Part shown: piece by piece, positions 18,454 to 26,264 of the stretch
Layout of the letters: each line of letters opens with the position of its first letter
How positions within the stretch are numbered: position 1 is the first letter of the stretch
Origin: Leptospira koniambonensis
GTDB lineage: Bacteria; Spirochaetota; Leptospiria; Leptospirales; Leptospiraceae
Reading direction: 5' to 3'
NCBI RefSeq assembly: GCF_004769555.1
Contig: NZ_RQFY01000002.1
Span: 1 to 26,265 of the forward strand
DNA length: 26,265 nucleotides
Position numbers and translations under genes: made by a program
Notes under the pieces: model-generated
Seen by the model: only the letters and a program-made list of their open reading frames with translations
What the model was told of the DNA's origin: nothing
Databases searched by the model: none

Positions 18454-18545
18454 TGGCGTTACGTCCAGGCTTCGCCACATTTCGTTTTTTCAACTCGTCT
18501 TGCGAAACGAGCCTCTTGTCAAGTGCTTGCCATTGTATGACAATG
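18454..18545. repeat. Three successive small hairpins between Mrr-like and GHKL-Shedu genes
   Basis: TGGCG/CGCCA (18454-18477, 14-base loop), CTCGT/ACGAG (18494-18511, 8-base loop) and CATTGT-ATG-ACAATG (18531-18545). The first two are GC-richer than the surroundings. They are flanked by matching arms AACTAAC (18438-18444) and GTTAGTA (18563-18569), giving one 132-bp foldable block directly before the next gene. It could be a recombination site, a structured leader or a decayed terminator. Confidence 0.4.
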
Positions 18546-18575
18546 CAATCCAAATCTATCGAGTTAGTAATATAT

Positions 18576-20432
18576 ATGAGCAATGATAAAATAATTTTAG
18601 AAATGAATGTCCAGATGACTATTATAGATAATCTGGGAATAAAAATGTATTCGAATGTAGAGGCAGTACTAGGTGAACTTATCTCAAACGCTTATGATGC
18701 AGATGCCACTGAAGTAAATATTCGGATTCCAACTGGACAGTTGAGCAAGGATTCTGAAATTATTATAGAAGATAATGGTAGTGGAATTAGCTTAAATGAA
18801 ATCAATTCAACGTATTTAAATCTAGGAAGAAACCGCAGGGATGACCCGTCTACAGCCATTACTCCGGTGCACAAGAGAAAAGTAATGGGCAGAAAAGGGA
18901 TTGGAAAACTCTCTGCATTCGGAATAGCTGATACAATAGAGATAACTACACAAAAAGATAAACTCGAAACAGCCTTCTTACTAAACATAAATGATATTCG
19001 AAAAACTCCGGTAACGGAAAAGTATAAACCATTATTTACCGTAGCCTCTGCGGATAATTCAAAGTCAGGGACGAGGATTAGGTTAAAAGATTTAACAAGA
19101 AAGAGAGGTTTTTCACTTCCCCAGCTTAAAAGTAAAATTGCGAGACGATTCTCTTGCATTGATTCAACTTTTCAATTATCCATTAATGGGAATAAGATAA
19201 CTCCAGAGGAAAGAAATCTCAAAGATAGATGCGAATTAAAATTTGAGTATAAAGATTTAAAAATAGATCCAGAGAATGAGTTAATAATATCCGGATGGAT
19301 CGGTACATTTCCCCAGCAAGTTCCAAGTGATATTGCACCTGGTGTCGTCATAATGGTTAGAGGAAAGCTTGCTCAGGAAGCAACTTTCTTTGATGCTCCG
19401 ACAAGCGGTTGGATTAATATGGCTAAGTTTTATCTTGTTGGTGAGATTTATGCTGATTTTTTAGACGATGATGACGGTGAAGACTTAATATTAACAAATA
19501 GATCTTCAGTTGATTGGTCATCTGAGTTTGGATTGAAGTTACAGACATGGGGTCAAGAAGAGATAAAAAAAATAGCTAAGTCTTGGGGAGAAAATCAGAA
19601 GAAAAAGAAGGAAAAAGTAATTAGAGAAGATCCAGAATTTACTGATTGGCTTGAAGGTCTCTCAACGCCGGAGAAGAAGGTAGCGAACAAAGTCATAAAT
19701 GCTATTACTGCTGATGGAGTTCTACCAGATGAAAGAGTTAAGGAATTAACAGGTTATATAAAGTCTTCATTTGAATTTCAAGTTTTCAAAGAATTAGCTG
19801 CTGTCATTTCTGAAGAGCCTACTGTAGATGATCGGAAATTGATCGAATTATTTGAAGAGTGGGATATAATAGAAGCTCGAGAAGTGCATAAAGTTGCCGA
19901 AGGTCGGTTATTAGCGATTCAGCAACTCGAGAAAATGATTGTTACCAATGCCCGCGAAGTGCCTGAAATTCATCAATTTCTAGCAAGTTATCCATGGATA
20001 CTGGATCCGAGCTGGACGATTGCTTACGATGAAACATATTATTCTACGCTACTCAAAGATAATTTTAAAGAGCCGCAAGAAAAACCTGACATTAATCGGA
20101 GGTTAGACTTTGTTTGCATTGGAGCTGGGGATACAATACATGTTGTAGAGTTGAAAAGGCCTAGAGCAAAAATCGGAAAAGATGAACTATCGCAATTAGA
20201 AGAGTATGTTGCGTTTATTAAACAACAATTGGGTAATGCGCCAAATGGAAGAAGTTATCGATCAGCCTCAGGATACATTATTGGCGAAGATATAAAAGAT
20301 GATTTTTATACAAAAGAAAAAATTGAGACCCTTGAAAAGAATCGTATGTATGTAAGAAAGTATGCTGACCTTTTGAGTATGGCGAAAAAGCTTCATCATG
20401 ATTTCTCGGAAAAAATTAAATCAAAGTCATAA
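18576..20432 (+). CDS. GHKL ATPase fused to Shedu-type (DUF4263) nuclease
   Basis: A 618-residue two-part protein from the ATG at 18576; the frame is open from a TTG at 18516 but those codons overlap the hairpin block. The N-terminal GHKL (Hsp90/MutL-type) ATPase shows the N-box ELISNAYDADA (Glu34-Asn38), G1 DNGSGI (66-71) and G2 GRKGIGKLSAFG (105-116). After a charged linker (about 340-470) comes the Shedu signature EIHQFLASYPWIL, then the PD-(D/E)XK core with Asp511 in RRLDFV, Glu525-Leu-Lys527 in VVELKRP and the QLEEY helix. Known Shedu proteins are antiphage nucleases with variable sensor domains; here the ATPase is presumably the sensor or switch. All catalytic residues look intact. It seems to act as a single-gene system with its own upstream spacer. 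Confidence 0.88.
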   Translation: MSNDKIILEMNVQMTIIDNLGIKMYSNVEAVLGELISNAYDADATEVNIRIPTGQLSKDSEIIIEDNGSGISLNEINSTYLNLGRNRRDDPSTAITPVHKRKVMGRKGIGKLSAFGIADTIEITTQKDKLETAFLLNINDIRKTPVTEKYKPLFTVASADNSKSGTRIRLKDLTRKRGFSLPQLKSKIARRFSCIDSTFQLSINGNKITPEERNLKDRCELKFEYKDLKIDPENELIISGWIGTFPQQVPSDIAPGVVIMVRGKLAQEATFFDAPTSGWINMAKFYLVGEIYADFLDDDDGEDLILTNRSSVDWSSEFGLKLQTWGQEEIKKIAKSWGENQKKKKEKVIREDPEFTDWLEGLSTPEKKVANKVINAITADGVLPDERVKELTGYIKSSFEFQVFKELAAVISEEPTVDDRKLIELFEEWDIIEAREVHKVAEGRLLAIQQLEKMIVTNAREVPEIHQFLASYPWILDPSWTIAYDETYYSTLLKDNFKEPQEKPDINRRLDFVCIGAGDTIHVVELKRPRAKIGKDELSQLEEYVAFIKQQLGNAPNGRSYRSASGYIIGEDIKDDFYTKEKIETLEKNRMYVRKYADLLSMAKKLHHDFSEKIKSKS

Positions 20433-20737
20433 GATTATTACAACTCGTCGCTATCTGTACAAACGCGCCCACTCCAGATTTGATAAGCAATGCATACTTA
20501 GTTATCTGTCTGAGTTCTAAGAATTTACCTCACATAGATCTCCATTACTCTTTCTAGCTTTAGTTGATTGACATTTTCCTTAAAATAATGAGTTAGGAAG
20601 TTCTTGCAGATCTGGGCTTATCTATAAAGCTAATATCTTTATAGATAATTTACGAAAAATATATCGGAACTTTAAAGTAAATATTTGATTTTTTAGACGT
20701 TGTAGTAGGGAGTTGAGCTAGTTCTCGACAATTAATG
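20433..20737. other. Intergenic region between convergent genes, with AT-rich hairpin
   Basis: About 305 bases between two gene ends. There is no supported ORF. The left part (20440-20480) is GC-richer than the rest. The right part contains the 12-bp hairpin described separately. The remainder is plain AT-rich sequence in which I see nothing further. Confidence 0.4.
20618..20648. terminator. 12-bp AT-rich hairpin, possible bidirectional terminator
   Basis: ttatctataaag and ctttatagataa pair perfectly around a 7-base loop (ctaatat) between the ends of convergent genes. The stem is AT-rich and lacks a clean U tract, so intrinsic termination is uncertain; its position midway between two gene ends supports the call. 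Confidence 0.4.
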
Positions 20738-21835
20738 CTAAAATTTGCTAAACTCCTTTGCTATCAAGTCGCTTAAGACTCCGTATTCGCAATGAAGAAT
20801 ATTAACATCTAATTCTTCTGCTTTTTTCTTAATTGAAGAAATGAAATTCTCTTTCCTTAATTGCTCACAATACTCGGAGAATATTCTATCTTTAAAATAA
20901 TCAGGAGCAATGCTTCTTGTTAAAAAGAATGATAGTATACCATTTTCAATTATTTCTTTTAGTTTGTCATCTCCAACGAAGCTATCTTTAAAAGTTAAAA
21001 GATAATTGAAAGTTATTGGGGACCGAATATAGGGATTTAGATTCATTACTTGCGAAATTAGTAAAATTTCTAGTAGCTGGGAGATCCAGGCGAAAGAAGC
21101 CGATAGGAACAATTGAGCTTCAGATTTATTTTCGAGTAATAAAGTGGTACCCATTTGCTTTGTAAAATAATTTAGAATTTTTTCTCTAAGGGGTTTGTTT
21201 GCGTCATCGCGCCCAAATATTAGGGCCGTCGCTATATGAGGAGGCATAGCACCTTCAATTGATTCGAAATTTGAAAATTCTTTGCAAAACTCTTCGGTCG
21301 TTTCAAATTTTTTCCCGAAAGCGTCACTGATCGTATTCAAAAAAACTTTATGCAATAATTTAGCTTGAGCACCTTCGTCGCTTATTGCAATTTGCCGAAC
21401 CGGTAGAATATAGAAATAGTTCCTATAATTTTCAAGAATATTGAGCACATCAAGATAAACTGTTCTTAAATATTTCTTTTGCGAATGCTCATTTTCTTTT
21501 TCTTCCGGCATTCTGAAGAAGCCGTCTAACTTTAGAAAAGGATCTGATATTATATGATAATCTCCTAACGATTTAAAATAAAAATATTCTTCTTTGGAAG
21601 TTCCTAGATAAATAGCTCCAGATAGATAGAAACAGACTCGATCTTTTGTCAGTTCATCTAATTCTAATTCTATAATTTCTAGTCGTTCGAGCCATAGATT
21701 TCTGATGCCGTCGATTACTTGTGTAATTTGTATGTAACTCAAATTGTCATTTTTTATAATTTCCTCATTATGTTTAAGATAGTGGTAATATTCTATTTGT
21801 GATTTTTGAATATTGAAGATTAGTTCGTCCGCCAT
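20738..21835 (-). CDS. Unknown protein, second gene of a two-gene operon
   Basis: A 365-residue soluble, mostly helical protein with no signal peptide or membrane segment. The first 110 residues mix helices with short strands (VCFYLSGAIYLGTSKEEYFYFKSLGDYHII). The middle holds an acidic stretch and FYILPVRQIAISDEG, and the C-terminal half is helical (KSEAQLFLSASFAWISQLLEILLIS). I find no catalytic motif or family. It starts 5 bases after the stop of the preceding gene on the same strand, so the two are translated together and probably form a functional pair. Location inside a run of defence genes, with AT-rich composition like theirs, suggests a defence or mobile-element role, but that is guilt by association. 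Confidence 0.68.
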   Translation of the reverse strand: MADELIFNIQKSQIEYYHYLKHNEEIIKNDNLSYIQITQVIDGIRNLWLERLEIIELELDELTKDRVCFYLSGAIYLGTSKEEYFYFKSLGDYHIISDPFLKLDGFFRMPEEKENEHSQKKYLRTVYLDVLNILENYRNYFYILPVRQIAISDEGAQAKLLHKVFLNTISDAFGKKFETTEEFCKEFSNFESIEGAMPPHIATALIFGRDDANKPLREKILNYFTKQMGTTLLLENKSEAQLFLSASFAWISQLLEILLISQVMNLNPYIRSPITFNYLLTFKDSFVGDDKLKEIIENGILSFFLTRSIAPDYFKDRIFSEYCEQLRKENFISSIKKKAEELDVNILHCEYGVLSDLIAKEFSKF

Positions 21836-21840
21836 GTTGA

Positions 21841-23307
21841 TTATTCTAAAAACTTAGTTATGTTTTCGGGAACTGCAAAATTGCCTTTGATGAAAAGGAG
21901 GATTTTTCTTGTTAATAAGAGAATGTCCGATTTTACATCTGGTAAGTTTTGATCGAAGTTAATATCGGGGATGACGTGGAAACGGTGAGCGGGATTATCG
22001 CATATTATCATTGAGCTTTCTCTGATTGCACCCCAGAGTCCATGAGAGAAATTGGAATCATAATCGTAGAGCAGATCGTACAAATATTTCTCTCCCACTT
22101 CAATACTTTTTTCCCTAATCCCAAGTTTATCAAAGTATTTTAGATCGATATCTATGAATTCTTCCCATTTAATTTCGTTTACTAAGGCCTCAGCGATCGG
22201 TGGCAAAAAGTGAGATGATTCTGGGGGGTGAGTTTCGCGAGCTTTTAATAAAATTAGTTTATATTTGCTAATCCCGTATAACTTATAGTCAGTCCATATC
22301 GTTGGAATTACGCTTTCCTTCAGGGATAAGTATTTTAGCATTATATATATTTCTAAAATTGTTCTTGTTGCTTGTCTTCCTAATATGCAGTCGCCTAGGG
22401 ATTTTGAAGCGACTTCGTTTAGTATCTTTAATACATAGGTCGCAGATCCCATTATGATTTCAAATTTTGTATTTTCCAATAAACTTTCTTTATTCAAATG
22501 AAGGATGTATTCTATCATTTTTTTTGCATTATTTATGAACGACTCGTAATCTTCCGTATCGAATTTATGAACGAGACTCATTGGGTTGCATCTTGTAATC
22601 ATGCCAATCTTTCGCCAGAATTTTTCACTAAATATGTTGTTGCTGGCCATCATGGAAGTAGTTCCTTCGAGGCTTCTGATAGCTGGTCTATAACTTCGCA
22701 TAATTTCTTCTTCATGCGATAGTAATGGATATTCCAAAATTGCTTTGGTTAAAATTTCAGAATCGTATGATATGTTGATCTTGTTTTGAGATACTAAAAA
22801 CATGATCGTTAGGAATCGTAAATCGGTCGCTTCGTTTGACTGATGAGGTGAGAATTCTTCTATTGCATGTAGAATAACTTGAAGCCTATGTTCGTAGGTG
22901 AGTTCAGTTACATAGAAATATTCATTAAAAATAGGGTAATCTTCTCTCGAGAGCAAAATGGTTAAAGGGGCAAGCAGTTCTGGACCTACGTGGAGACGGA
23001 TGATTTTGTAGATTTCCTTTTGCTCTTCAGTAGGTAGCGAAAGTATTTCTGATAATTTTGGAAGTTGCAACTGTTTTGTTGCCTTAGCTATTTCTGAAAC
23101 TATTTTTAGTAGCTTATTGAGGCCTATTTCTCGATCAAAGTGAATTAAAATAATTCCTAACCAAAGATATTCTGGTAATCGGTTATCTGTCCATGAAGTT
23201 AGAGTGATGGTGTTTCCTAAACTATCATTGAAAGGTGTCTTTATGACTCCTTGCTTCTTATGTAAACGATGTTCACTTAACTTGCTTGAATTCCGTTTAT
23301 CATTCAT
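21841..23307 (-). CDS. Unknown helical protein with DUF5677-like C-terminal features, first gene of the operon
   Basis: A 488-residue soluble helical protein. Residues 38-70 contain WTDNRLPEYLWLGIILIHFDREIG, a distinctive conserved-looking block. The C-terminal third contains RQATRTILEIYIMLKYL (an R-x-x-x-E helix) and YDSNFSHGLWGAIRES, a combination seen in DUF5677-type proteins of unknown function, some found in defence or toxin contexts. The S-H-G block could be an active site or a HEPN-like remnant, but no complete Rx4-6H motif is visible. Another in-frame start is not obvious; the ATG at 23307 has an AGGTGG about 11 bases upstream. It is the promoter-proximal member of a pair with the gene ending at 20738. 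The family call is tentative. Confidence 0.68.
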   Translation of the reverse strand: MNDKRNSSKLSEHRLHKKQGVIKTPFNDSLGNTITLTSWTDNRLPEYLWLGIILIHFDREIGLNKLLKIVSEIAKATKQLQLPKLSEILSLPTEEQKEIYKIIRLHVGPELLAPLTILLSREDYPIFNEYFYVTELTYEHRLQVILHAIEEFSPHQSNEATDLRFLTIMFLVSQNKINISYDSEILTKAILEYPLLSHEEEIMRSYRPAIRSLEGTTSMMASNNIFSEKFWRKIGMITRCNPMSLVHKFDTEDYESFINNAKKMIEYILHLNKESLLENTKFEIIMGSATYVLKILNEVASKSLGDCILGRQATRTILEIYIMLKYLSLKESVIPTIWTDYKLYGISKYKLILLKARETHPPESSHFLPPIAEALVNEIKWEEFIDIDLKYFDKLGIREKSIEVGEKYLYDLLYDYDSNFSHGLWGAIRESSMIICDNPAHRFHVIPDINFDQNLPDVKSDILLLTRKILLFIKGNFAVPENITKFLE

Positions 23308-23439
23308 CTAGAATAATTCCACCTACTATTATTAAATGTCTTTCTTTGGACTTTTCTATTTTTTTAGAACGCTATATGTTCAATTTAATAAACTATTGCT
23401 AAGTGAATAACGTGTGCGTTAGGTCTCGTCAACGGTTTT

Positions 23440-24324
23440 TCAGGCTGATTCCGCATCCTCTTCATTTGCAAATTCAACCTGCGAAGGGAAAACTTCCGTT
23501 AAGCGTTGCCTGAATAAATCAACGACTTCATCGTACAAGTCTAAATTATCTCCTAACTTCTTTTGCATTATTTCCTCGATTATCTTTAAAAGCTGATTGA
23601 ACTGATCGATGGTAACTAACTGACTTTTATGGTATTTTAATTTTTCATGCTCGCTCATGGACTTCGACAGAATACTCCACATAGACGTTAATTGCTCTAC
23701 TGCATCCTTATCATGGATCAAAGGTATCGCAGACTGTAGGAATTCGACGGATAGTCCGATGGGATTGAACTGATCCGATTTGACTCTACTATTGAAGCGA
23801 TTCTGTAAATCTTGTAGCAGTTTCTGAATCCTTTCTTTCTCTTCCTTTTTACGCGCGACCTCCACATACTGAGAAGGCGTTCCCCCGAGGATGTTCTCAA
23901 ACACAAACTTGTAAGTGTTAATTTTCCCTTCTGAAAATTGGAAAGCGATCCGGATTGCACCCGCTTCCTCGGCACTTCCTTTGAATTTCCCTTTGTTCAA
24001 TTCCTCGATTCGTTTTGAAAGATCCGAATGTGAGGATTCTATATATTTATTTATCAATCTATATTGTTTCAGTACCCGCTGGGAACGTTCTTTTTCGAGT
24101 CTGTACAAGTCAGACAGAGGACCTTCTACTTTTTTCGATTTTGACTTCTTATACTTATCTATGAGCGAATTGAATTCTCCTTCTTTCATCCATTCGTAGA
24201 TTGTACTTCGGTGAATCCCTAAATCATTAGCTATGGAGATAGCCGAAAACCCAAGAGCTAATTTTTCAGCCGCTAATCTATATTTGCTCTTTGAATTTTT
24301 GTCGGATTTTGTCGGATTCTTCAT
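23440..24324 (-). CDS. HTH protein with coiled-coil body, element-encoded
   Basis: A 294-residue protein. Residues about 15-48 (YRLAAEKLALGFSAISIANDLGIHRSTIYEWMKEGEF) are a homeodomain-like helix-turn-helix of the kind found in phage small-terminase and resolvase/transposase-accessory proteins. Most of the rest is charged, helical and probably coiled coil (for example RKKEEKERIQKLLQDLQNRFNSR). It starts 3 bases after the stop of the preceding gene and is the last of four closely packed minus-strand genes that begin with the transposase. The tail is acidic. A DNA-binding accessory factor of the mobile element, or a terminase small subunit, are the main options; no large terminase is present, which weakens the latter. 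Confidence 0.65.
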   Translation of the reverse strand: MKNPTKSDKNSKSKYRLAAEKLALGFSAISIANDLGIHRSTIYEWMKEGEFNSLIDKYKKSKSKKVEGPLSDLYRLEKERSQRVLKQYRLINKYIESSHSDLSKRIEELNKGKFKGSAEEAGAIRIAFQFSEGKINTYKFVFENILGGTPSQYVEVARKKEEKERIQKLLQDLQNRFNSRVKSDQFNPIGLSVEFLQSAIPLIHDKDAVEQLTSMWSILSKSMSEHEKLKYHKSQLVTIDQFNQLLKIIEEIMQKKLGDNLDLYDEVVDLFRQRLTEVFPSQVEFANEEDAESA

Positions 24325-24327
24325 AAA

Positions 24328-25023
24328 CTACATCTCTTCCTTTTCTATGTCTTCATGATTAGAGTTATATTCTTTTTCCAATGATTTAAAATACTCAAGC
24401 GCATTCGCTTTTGCATAAATCTTACTAACATCCTTTCTATTAAAAAACTCCTTTTTCACTCTTCGAAAGCATTCAGCTCTAGCTGGATCTAAAGTCACCT
24501 TTTCTGAAAATATAGATTCGAAATATTTTTTCGCATTTCTAACTGCTTGCGTTTTTGTGATTTTTACATTTTCTTTTATATATTTGGTCATTTTAAGAAA
24601 TGCTGCATACTCAGATATAATAGATGAGATAGCCTTTCTACGACCTTTGACTAGATCATCAAGGGATTCGCCCTCTTTAAATTTTGATGAATTGAAGTAT
24701 TTGATAATGCGTTGTTTCGCCCCTTCGTTTTGCCTATTCGCATTATAATATAGCCTTCTTAAATCTTGACTTATCTCTCGAATCAAAAGCCAATGCGGAT
24801 GCATATCAACCTTTGCTTTCACTCTTTTTTTGGCGCTCCTGCCTAATTGATGAAATTCCTTCTGCAATCGAGCAACCGTTTGACCTTTCGACTGAAAACC
24901 TTTAAGGGAGGCCTCCTGAGGAGGCCTGTTCTTTGTTGTTTCGATAAACCTGTTATAGTCAGCGATAATCTCATTTTTAACCGTACTTGGAAGTTTACTT
25001 TTTCTTTTTAGCTTCATAACCAT
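24328..25023 (-). CDS. Basic helical protein of unknown function
   Basis: A 231-residue, strongly basic helical protein (many Lys/Arg, as in RSAKKRVKAKVD and KGRRKAISS) with no recognised domain. The frame opens at 25053, but the ATG at 25023 has a GGGGGA Shine-Dalgarno about 5-6 bases upstream and is preferred; 25017 is a second option. With that start it overlaps the end of the HNH-like gene by 29 bases, and it ends 3 bases before the HTH gene, so translation is probably coupled across all three. The high charge suggests nucleic-acid binding. A GC-rich hairpin (24909-24927) lies in the early codons. Confidence 0.62.
   Translation of the reverse strand: MVMKLKRKSKLPSTVKNEIIADYNRFIETTKNRPPQEASLKGFQSKGQTVARLQKEFHQLGRSAKKRVKAKVDMHPHWLLIREISQDLRRLYYNANRQNEGAKQRIIKYFNSSKFKEGESLDDLVKGRRKAISSIISEYAAFLKMTKYIKENVKITKTQAVRNAKKYFESIFSEKVTLDPARAECFRRVKKEFFNRKDVSKIYAKANALEYFKSLEKEYNSNHEDIEKEEM
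24909..24927. repeat. GC-rich 8-bp hairpin inside coding sequence
   Basis: aggcctcc and ggaggcct pair perfectly around a tga loop, inside codons for a NRPPQEAS stretch near the start of the basic protein. It is by far the most GC-rich short hairpin in an AT-rich gene. It could attenuate translation of the downstream gene or be a chance product of Pro/Glu/Ala codons. Confidence 0.5.
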
Positions 25024-25309
25024 ATTTTCCCCCAATGGTTTTAATAATATCAAAGGCCATTTCTAAAACTTCCTCATCTGTGAAAAAACGCTTCAATTGC
25101 TTGACCTCATCGATAACAAGGCATTCATTTCCGCTTTCAAGCTTTCCTCCCTTATTCATTGGAATGATTGGTGCTCCCTTTAATCTGTGATACTCGTAAG
25201 TTCTTCCAGTAAGGTAGCATCTGAAGTCCTGTTGCTTTTCGACCCGATCGAAATCGGTACTTGTAAATTGGTATTTTTTTTCCCTTTTAGTTTTCATGCT
25301 CACTGCCAT
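24995..25309 (-). CDS. Degenerate HNH-like small protein
   Basis: A 104-residue protein with the outline of a phage/mobile-element HNH nuclease: FRCYLTG (residues 29-35) at the first strand, PIIPMNKGGKLESGNECLV (47-65) for the usual H-x-x-P...GG...N..LV block, and EVKQLKRFFTDEEVLEM for the closing helix. However, the Asp-His pair that normally precedes the IIP is replaced by Gly-Ala (residues 45-46), so the key general base is missing and nuclease activity is doubtful. The ATG at 25309 lies 16 bp after the transposase stop; a second ATG four codons in is possible. It may be a DNA-binding accessory protein. The HNH relationship is by eye. Confidence 0.62.
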   Translation of the reverse strand: MAVSMKTKREKKYQFTSTDFDRVEKQQDFRCYLTGRTYEYHRLKGAPIIPMNKGGKLESGNECLVIDEVKQLKRFFTDEEVLEMAFDIIKTIGGKYGYEAKKKK

Positions 25310-25325
25310 AGGTCTCTTACCTTTC

Positions 25326-26264
25326 CTAAAATTTTCCGTTGATGGAATAGAGAAGATTTGGATGGCTCGTGAAGATTCTTTTTATTCGGATATATCTGGT
25401 GTTGTTCCAAGATACAAGCGAGGGCCTGTCAGTCATTTTCACGATTCCGAGTGAGTTCCATATCCTCACTATTCGATAAACGGTTATTCTTGGAAGTGAG
25501 TGAGCTTGGATAATAGAGTTCAAATTTAGCCACTCATCTCCCTCAAAGGAGGACCAAATTAGATTGGCGATATGGCTATAATTCTTTTCTCTTCGCTTCC
25601 TGTGATACAATGTAGATTTACTAATCCAAAACTTATCATTTCGATCCAACTCCCTGTTGAGAGTTACATATCTTTTCTGAGTTAGCTTAGATGAGTGAAG
25701 TACCCGGAAGCGAACATTCAAATGCTCGCTCTTTTTCTTCCTTTGAGTAATGTCAGGCGGAATGTAGATATGCGGTAAAATTTGACTTTTTATCCAATTT
25801 TTTTGAAAAAAAGTTCGCTCATATCTCAGATTGACAATTAGCACATCGGTTGGTATCCTCGCTTTCAGCTCAAAAGCGGAAGAACGGCCGAGCGCAGCTG
25901 GCTGAGAAGTTCTCCCTTTTTGGTCTGGAAGCAAGGATACCCCATCCTCCCACACGTGGGTCGGCACCACCTCAATCCCCCTCTTTTCCCGGTTCGTTTC
26001 GATTAGCCGGTCCATTCCAAAAGCCTTCAGGTTCTTAAAGAAGCAATACTCGTCCAGGTAGAGCTGGGAATACTTTGGTTGGATGTATCCGTATTGGGAG
26101 AACGCCTGCTTGATTGCTCGGTGGTTTCCCTCCGCGTATTGGGCGTGGACTCCGTCCCTGCTCCACCGGTTCCGGGCCCATCTGTAACGGCTGTCCTTCG
26201 AACGGGCCGAGTGGTTCACCATCCGGTGGTTCCGGTATGCTGTTCCGAGCCACGTGTATGCGCT
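25326..26264 (-). CDS. IS1595-type transposase, C-terminal part with unusual extension (runs off right edge)
   Basis: The frame is open from the right edge to the stop at 25326 (312 residues; an internal ATG at 26222 is not the true start). The first 85 residues match the end of the IS1595 DDE domain: AYTWLGTAYRNHRMVNHS, then GVHAQYAEGNHRAIKQ, aligning with the family's hTNxxEGxxxxxK block but with Gln where Asn is usual, then PKYSQLYLDEYCFF. After this comes an atypical tail of about 220 residues ending in a winged-helix-like segment (EWLNLNSIIQAHSLPRITVYRIVRIWNSLGIVK). The DDE part (25850 to the edge) is clearly GC-richer than the tail, which suggests different origins or selection. It heads a tight four-gene unit. 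Earlier domains lie beyond the window. Confidence 0.72.
   Translation of the reverse strand, partial: SAYTWLGTAYRNHRMVNHSARSKDSRYRWARNRWSRDGVHAQYAEGNHRAIKQAFSQYGYIQPKYSQLYLDEYCFFKNLKAFGMDRLIETNREKRGIEVVPTHVWEDGVSLLPDQKGRTSQPAALGRSSAFELKARIPTDVLIVNLRYERTFFQKNWIKSQILPHIYIPPDITQRKKKSEHLNVRFRVLHSSKLTQKRYVTLNRELDRNDKFWISKSTLYHRKRREKNYSHIANLIWSSFEGDEWLNLNSIIQAHSLPRITVYRIVRIWNSLGIVKMTDRPSLVSWNNTRYIRIKRIFTSHPNLLYSINGKF

Noticed and set aside
20433..20510. Third attC-like site after the Shedu-type gene
   Set aside because: The AAC and GTT boxes are present but match in only four of seven positions and have no inner complementary arms.
23440..24324. Phage terminase small subunit, making this a prophage
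   Set aside because: The HTH fits, but there is no large terminase, portal, capsid or tail gene anywhere in the window.
25850..26253. Two GC-rich reading frames (25850-26038 plus, 26035-26253 minus) overlapping the transposase part
   Set aside because: Low-complexity Pro/Arg/Ala composition typical of out-of-frame GC-rich DNA; the IS1595-like frame explains the region.
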